Positions 58,497-64,000 of a DNA stretch of 64,000 bases are shown here, in pieces. The translations under genes and the position numbers were made by a program. The stretch lies in contig NW_025336481.1 of the NCBI RefSeq assembly GCF_004798865.1, forward strand, positions 33,867,721 to 33,931,720, read 5' to 3'. Below the pieces are notes generated by a model. That model made no database searches, had not been told where the DNA came from, and saw only the letters and a program-made list of their open reading frames with translations. Positions within the stretch are counted from its first letter, which is position 1, and each line of letters opens with the position of its first letter. Source of the stretch: Varanus komodoensis. Taxonomy: Eukaryota; Chordata; Lepidosauria; Squamata; Varanidae.

Positions 58497-58760
58497 AAAA
58501 GCCTTGTGGCACCAGAGGAATACATTTATTACAGCATAAATTTTTACTGCATTCTACATAGGATAAATAGGAGAGTCTGTGGATGAAAGAATAAATGGAC
58601 ATAAATCTGACATCAGAAATGCAATATCTGAAGGACCAGTGGTCCCCTTTTCAACCTGTCAGACCATTCTTGTCACTGGATTTAAAGCAGTCATCATTCC
58701 TGGAAAAAAAAGAATTGTGAAGGAAATCTGCAACATGAAATCTAAACTGTAATTCCTTAA
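58497..58760. mobile_element. Penelope-like retroelement fragment with oppositely oriented parts
   Basis: The first part (58497-58555) is the 3' terminal segment in reverse ('ccttgtggcaccag', 'tacatttattacagcataa'), the complement of the segment at 42881-42945. The second part, on the plus strand, carries the phrase RINGHKSDIR, which belongs to the end of the GIY-YIG endonuclease domain of Penelope-like elements, followed by diverged sequence. An inverted terminal segment beside coding sequence agrees with the inverted 'pseudo-LTR' arrangement reported for this class. It is a broken fossil. Confidence 0.6.
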
Positions 58761-60047
58761 GAGGTTGAATTGTATGATCTGCACTTTAAATGGCAATAAA
58801 GGTTTCTGACCACTTCAAATGTTAATTAGTTGACTATCATCAAGAAGGACTATTTTTGTGAAGAGCCACTGCAAAAAACACAATCATCACTGTGTGTACT
58901 TTCTGCATTTTATTTCCCCCAAGCTCACTGCTTACAATCCTGCTCACACAACTCGCCCTCAAAAGTATGTGTGCATGTAATTGCAGTCCACAAATGGTAA
59001 TGCCATTATATTTAGCTGTTTGTTGTTTTTACTGCAAGGGATTAATATGGCTACCCTCTGGAAATCATTACAGTCATGAAAAACATTGGTGTATACCTTG
59101 GAGAGCCAGTACCCGTCAGTGTAACAGTTCTGGACTAAATGGAACAATTGCCTGTAGCAACATCATATAATTTAAAGCCATATAAGCCCCTTGGAACACT
59201 GACAGTGACTTGGAAATCTTCTTTCCACTCTTCCAAGCCATCTCTGAGGCTTGCATCTCCCTTGGGGAAATGTGTGTGCCCCCACATCAGGAAAATATGT
59301 ATATTCCTGAGAGTTAATATACACCTACCTTCTTCAGATGACAACCAGAAGCATGGGGACAGGAAACATGTGCTTCCATTCTTGCTCGCCTTTCCATTCC
59401 ATTTAAAGGGACTCTAATAAAGGAGGCTTCTTCATGCTAAAACCTATCTCCATTTTATGTCACTTGATTTCATACTACAATCTTTGCTACTTGCATGAAG
59501 CATCTGAATCTTAATGCCTAAGTAATCTTCTGAAACACTCGGCAACATTCAAGCTCATTTCATGCTGCCAAATGGATTTGTATTGGATGGCCACTCTCAG
59601 CTATTTCCCGTAGGTCTATTAAGCTCCATGGGGAAAGGAACAGAACACCAGCCAATCAAAATACTATTTAAAAAGGTTAAAGCCTGACTGTATTTTTGCT
59701 AGAGTTCCCAGAATACTAGAACAATTCGGATTTTCATCAGTCATTCCTATGATAAATGAGAATGGAAAATGGGGCAAGCCCTCTAGCAAGAAAAATCTTG
59801 TTAGTCATCAACAAGAGCAACAAATATCCAAGAATGGAGACTGAGAGGATTCTTTGGTATAAACAGAAGAAACAGAATTATGAAAAACATGTAACCACAT
59901 GCAAATTTGTTTTGCAGTGTATTGGAGTCAATGGAAACTCTTCTTTTTCCAGACCCTCAAGCAGGAGAGAGTGGATTTTTTCAGAAGGAATGAATTGGGG
60001 AACAGTCTGGCCCTCCCCTCCCAAAACAGTATGGTTACCAATCCAAA
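58761..60047. other. Gene-free stretch
   Basis: No gene or element recognised. Confidence 0.4.
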
Positions 60048-60145
60048 TCCCCTTCTCCTTTTGCCTTCAATCGTTCCCAGCATCAGGGTCTTTTCCAATG
60101 AGTCTTTCCTTCTCTTTAGGTGGCCAAAGTATTTGAGCTTCATGT
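60048..60145 (-). mobile_element. BovB LINE fragment, C-terminal coding part
   Basis: The minus strand reads KLKYFGHLKRRKDSLEK, then TLMLGTIEGKRRRG, the same C-terminal segment of BovB as at 8058-8375. The homology stops abruptly at both sides, so this is an internal remnant with no 3' tail. Confidence 0.88.
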
Positions 60146-63100
60146 ACACATTAGTATGTGCCAATTCCGTGCATATCGCAAGTGGCTATTTTAATTAAGG
60201 TCCGCTCTGTAGAGTTACATTCAAAAAGGGAAGCAGGGAAGACAGAGATAGGGGCACAAGCCCTTTATGACAATGCCAGAATGGAGAGGTGAGCTTTCAA
60301 TGTGCTTTTCAATCAGCACTGCACTGAAACTTTTGATCTATTTATTTTTGGCCAGTATGGAAAGCACAAAAAGAAATTGCACCCAAAAATTGTGGGAAAG
60401 GGAGGCAATTTTGGAAGCAGTAGGCACTTATTGTATTGCAAGCAGGAAGCAGGAGGGCAGTTTCTTTTACACTGTTTACACTGCTCTGTTTTCACAGTCC
60501 CAGTGGCTGCTTGAGTTTCCTAGGAATTGAATCTGGACTTCTTCCCTTGAGGCTTTCCAGTACTGCTGCCTGCTGAGCTTCTAAAAGCTGAGCAAGGACT
60601 TCCACCTTTGGCCACTTCAAGGGACGTTAAACAACCACCACACCAAAACCACTGCTTTCAACAGGCAGCAGCATTGGGAAGCCTTAGGGGAGGCAGTTCT
60701 GATTCAATCCTCTAGGAAGCTTTCCAGAAAGTTCAAGCTGCCTGTGAAGCTGAAAAGCACAGGAGAATGGGACATGTTGTCAAAAGAAAACTGTACTTGG
60801 CTCCCACCACCCTTACATTAAGGTACGGGTGGAAGCCCTGCACCCTGAAAAAAAATTGTACAGAAATTAACAGATTGCAAAAGGACAAGTGGGGTTCTGC
60901 GCAGCACTGTTTTAAATACGACTCGGCTATTTTGGAACAGATGCAGAAGTTTAAAACTTGCAATGGCAGAAAGAAGCAAGGGTGAAAATGTGCACTTGCA
61001 TGTCAGTTTGGTTAGCTGGAGAAAAAGACAGAATGGGGCAAAATGATCAATAAGTGGCATGTTGAACAGAAGAGAACAAGGCCTACAATCAGCAGATAGC
61101 TAGGTAGAGTCTGCATGTGGCACTAGATGTGCCTCTCTGCCTATCTTGCTGGACCATTCAGACAGGCACAGCAGGGAACAAATAAGGCAGGATAATTTGT
61201 ATCTTGACCATTCCTGCCTCCTCCCCTCTCCATCCACAGAAATGCCCCCTTTCCCGCTTTCTGAGGTCAGCCCAGCCTACTCCAGAGACCAGCCAACATG
61301 GTACATCCCATGCCTGTCACAAGAAGGAGCGAATTCAGAGCTCTACCTCCCAGGTCCAAGGTTGGAGCACTCTTTCTGCCCTTGGGAGCCTGAAATATCC
61401 TATGGCTCCCCAGGCACTGTCAAGAAGCCATAGGATTAATTCCTAACTGGAAGGATGGGAATGAGGACATCTAAATTCTTAAATAAAATCCCAGAAAAAA
61501 TAATGAGCCAATGCAGAGAGCAGGAAAAAGACACACAATGTTCAAGCAAGAAAAATAAATAAGCATGTCCAGTGTTGGGAGAGGGTCATTTTACAATGCA
61601 TTATACTGGATTTTAAGGAACCTGTTCCCCTCCAGTTTGGTGTCAATAAGCCAAAGCAAGAAGCTGGAGAAGTCTCTAGTTTTTGCATTTCCCAGATGTG
61701 TGATAATGTAACACTTTTATTAAAGGTTTTAGCAGGCTCCCTTTTACTTTCTGTCTCACATTAACTTTCACACGTGCATCCAAACAGCACAAGGGAACTC
61801 AGAGGTACTGTTAGTGTCATATCTAAAGAATATTACCTTTGAGAGAGAGGAAATAAAACCATTACTTTCTGAGGCAGTTTCTTGCTTCTTCTGCAGCTTC
61901 TTGTAGCAATGAAAAACAACTGCAAAACATGACGCATTTTCTAGATTTCCACTATAGGTTTTTCTTCATATCATCTGTCACTAGTAAAAGATGCACAGCA
62001 GGAAGCAATAATGCAAATATTCAAATGCTGTCAGTTAAAATGTTAGAAAGCACTTGCTAGGGGTGATGAAAAAGGCTCCCTTGAATTGGAACTTAAGTGG
62101 TAACATTCTAACTGGGATGGGGAACAATATTTTAAACTTTACTCGAAAGATCAAATTAAATCTGTTGCAACCAGCCATGCTTCTACAGCATCTATCACGG
62201 GATTATTATTTTTATGAAAAAAGGAAGAGGCCCAGAGTCTGTTTGCCTTGTCATCTTTCCCTGTCTGCTTTAAAAGATTCAAGGAACTGGGCCAATCAGT
62301 TCTTATTCAAAGGATGGCCCCAGGATATAAAGGAGAGAGCAGAGAGAAGAAAACCACAGAGGAGAGAATGTGTATGAGACAGTGGTCTTCAGCTATATTT
62401 CAAGAGCACCCTGAACACAATCCTATGTAGAATATTAAGCATGTGTAGGCCTTGGAAATGATCTTTTCTCTTTAGCATTATATTTAATCTTACAGTTAGT
62501 TATGTCCAGATGTGTCCATGATAGCACCAATACCAAGGAGTATGGACTCAGCAGCAGCTGCCATTAAATATTCTATGTTACAGAAGTTAAAATCTGGAGC
62601 ATCAGCCTGGATTTCATGCTACAGTTGTCAGACTTGCCTCCTGCCTATATTTCTACTGCAGTGTTACATTTATGTTGCATATAGCAGTCATTAAAATGTT
62701 CAGAAAGCAGAGGACACTTTCACAAAATGTTACTTTACCACAGTTTTAACACATTAAGTAGAGGCTTCTTTTCCAGATAAATAAACATTTCGTTCTGTTC
62801 CACAGGTCTATTTAAACTTTCTTTCAACATATTTGAGCAAATATTTTTTGAAGATTCTGAAGTTATTTTTCACAGGCTTTATTAATCATTTATCTTACAT
62901 ACATTTTCTGTGGGAGTTCATCCGACAGTTCTTGTAACAGAAGTACATATCCTGCTTTTCAGCACATAAAAGTATGAATAAACCAGTATGGACAGTACAG
63001 CTGATGGTATACGATATTAACAGAATCCTTTTCTGGCTGAGAAAAGTATGGCTGAGATTATCAAAAACGACTGATGGTTTATACATAGATCTCTTTTGTA

Positions 63101-64000
63101 GTTTTTGTCCTGGCAAGCTGAAGTTGAAAGGGAAAGCACTATGATCGGTCACGTACATATGCCTTTCCATCCATTTCAAAAGGAGAAACTTCACTCAAAC
63201 ATACCTTAGTGTGCCCAAAACCATATTTTCCATTCAATGAAAAGAGAAGATCACATTACAGCCTCACTTGCGGAATTGTAGTTTCTTCTGACACCTGTAG
63301 TTTGTTCTAAGCAAAGTTAGTTCAAACAAACCAGGCTCAAACCATAATTTCAGCTAACAGCCACACAGCCAGGAGAGCACATTAAATCTGTTCCTACCAA
63401 GCCCTGAAAGTATTATTGAAATTGTGATCCTTTACAACAGGAACATGCAAGCCATGAACCACATACTACCTCCTCTTGTCCCCACTGTCCCTGCAGCCCA
63501 GAAAATAAAATTAAAAAAAATCTTTTAAAAAATATGGAAAAGTGGTGTGCGTACAGCACTATGGACCATGGGAAAAGTCAAATTCAGCTTGTTTGCAAGA
63601 TACATTTGGCCTTTTGGCACTCCGCAGTGCTACACATGCAATTTCTACCAAATTATTCATAATAATTGGGACACCTAGAAGCCTGTGGTTTGTGAGGGCA
63701 GGCACCTTGAAGTTGTCTATCCCCAGCATGCTCCCGAAACTAGGGTCCATTGTGTGGAACAGAGGAGCCAGTCAAGTCCATCATTGTCCCATGTGAATCT
63801 TCTCTCCCCAGTGCATCTGAAGTTTCTGAATGTTCTCCAGCATAGAGAGAGCAGATGGCTCTGCCCTGGGGACTATGTGGATCCTATGTTGTTAGCCAGT
63901 TGACCACTTTCATGTTTAAGAGGCCTGCAAGTGTTTACCTTGTTGGTTTTCTAAAATGAATGCTACTTTCCATTTTCCATGGATTTTGCTAAACACTTTA
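60146..64000. other. Gene-free stretch to the window end
   Basis: No gene recognised. Short frames at 61146-61446 and 62054-62377 on the plus strand have no domain I recognise. 63290-63350 ('caaaccaggctcaaaccata') may be a fragment of the palindromic family at 57740. 61700-62060 is AT-rich and repeat-free. Confidence 0.4.

Overview
The window looks like intergenic or deep intronic DNA from a squamate reptile (a lizard or snake). The evidence is its mixture of mobile elements: CR1 LINE 3' ends with the TTCTTATG-type tail, an L2/CR1-type LINE with a microsatellite tail, BovB LINE fragments, Penelope-like fragments, two kinds of tRNA-derived SINE, hAT and mariner DNA transposons, and several short palindromic repeats I recognise from lizard genomes. 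I could not identify any host protein-coding exon, tRNA, rRNA or CRISPR array. The only long reading frame belongs to a LINE.

Layout. 1-5 kb: a SINE, palindromic repeats, a CR1 fragment, a complete 207-bp mariner deletion derivative (3733-3939), and a SINE/palindrome mosaic (4538-4928). 5-9.6 kb: sparse DNA, then a hAT MITE with a perfect 8-bp target duplication (7430-7680), a BovB 3' end, a second SINE type and a CR1 3' end. 9.7-12.3 kb: a GAAA microsatellite, an AT-rich block that looks like a conserved enhancer (10560-10900), and a 750-bp relative of the first hAT element (11499-12248). 13.3-15.5 kb: the best preserved element, a 5'-truncated LINE on the minus strand with an uninterrupted reverse transcriptase frame. 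16-20 kb: decayed LINE fragments, an unassigned repeat and simple repeats. 20-51 kb: mostly single-copy-looking, AT-rich DNA with scattered CR1, LINE and Penelope fragments, microsatellites and some blocks that could be conserved regulatory DNA. 51-53.7 kb: a SINE, an old LINE split by a palindromic element, and a CR1 fragment. 55-60 kb: a CR1 3' end, another palindromic element, a Penelope-like fragment with oppositely oriented parts, and a second BovB fragment. 60-64 kb: nothing recognised.

The elements do not form a pathway. They record successive waves of insertion: heavily decayed LINE copies are oldest, and the hAT pair, the mariner and the 13.3-15.5 kb LINE are youngest. I found no convincing undescribed biological system. 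The observations most worth checking are the hAT pair, the near-intact LINE with its conserved 3' hairpin, the Penelope fragment, the RFX-type X-box, and the enhancer-like blocks.
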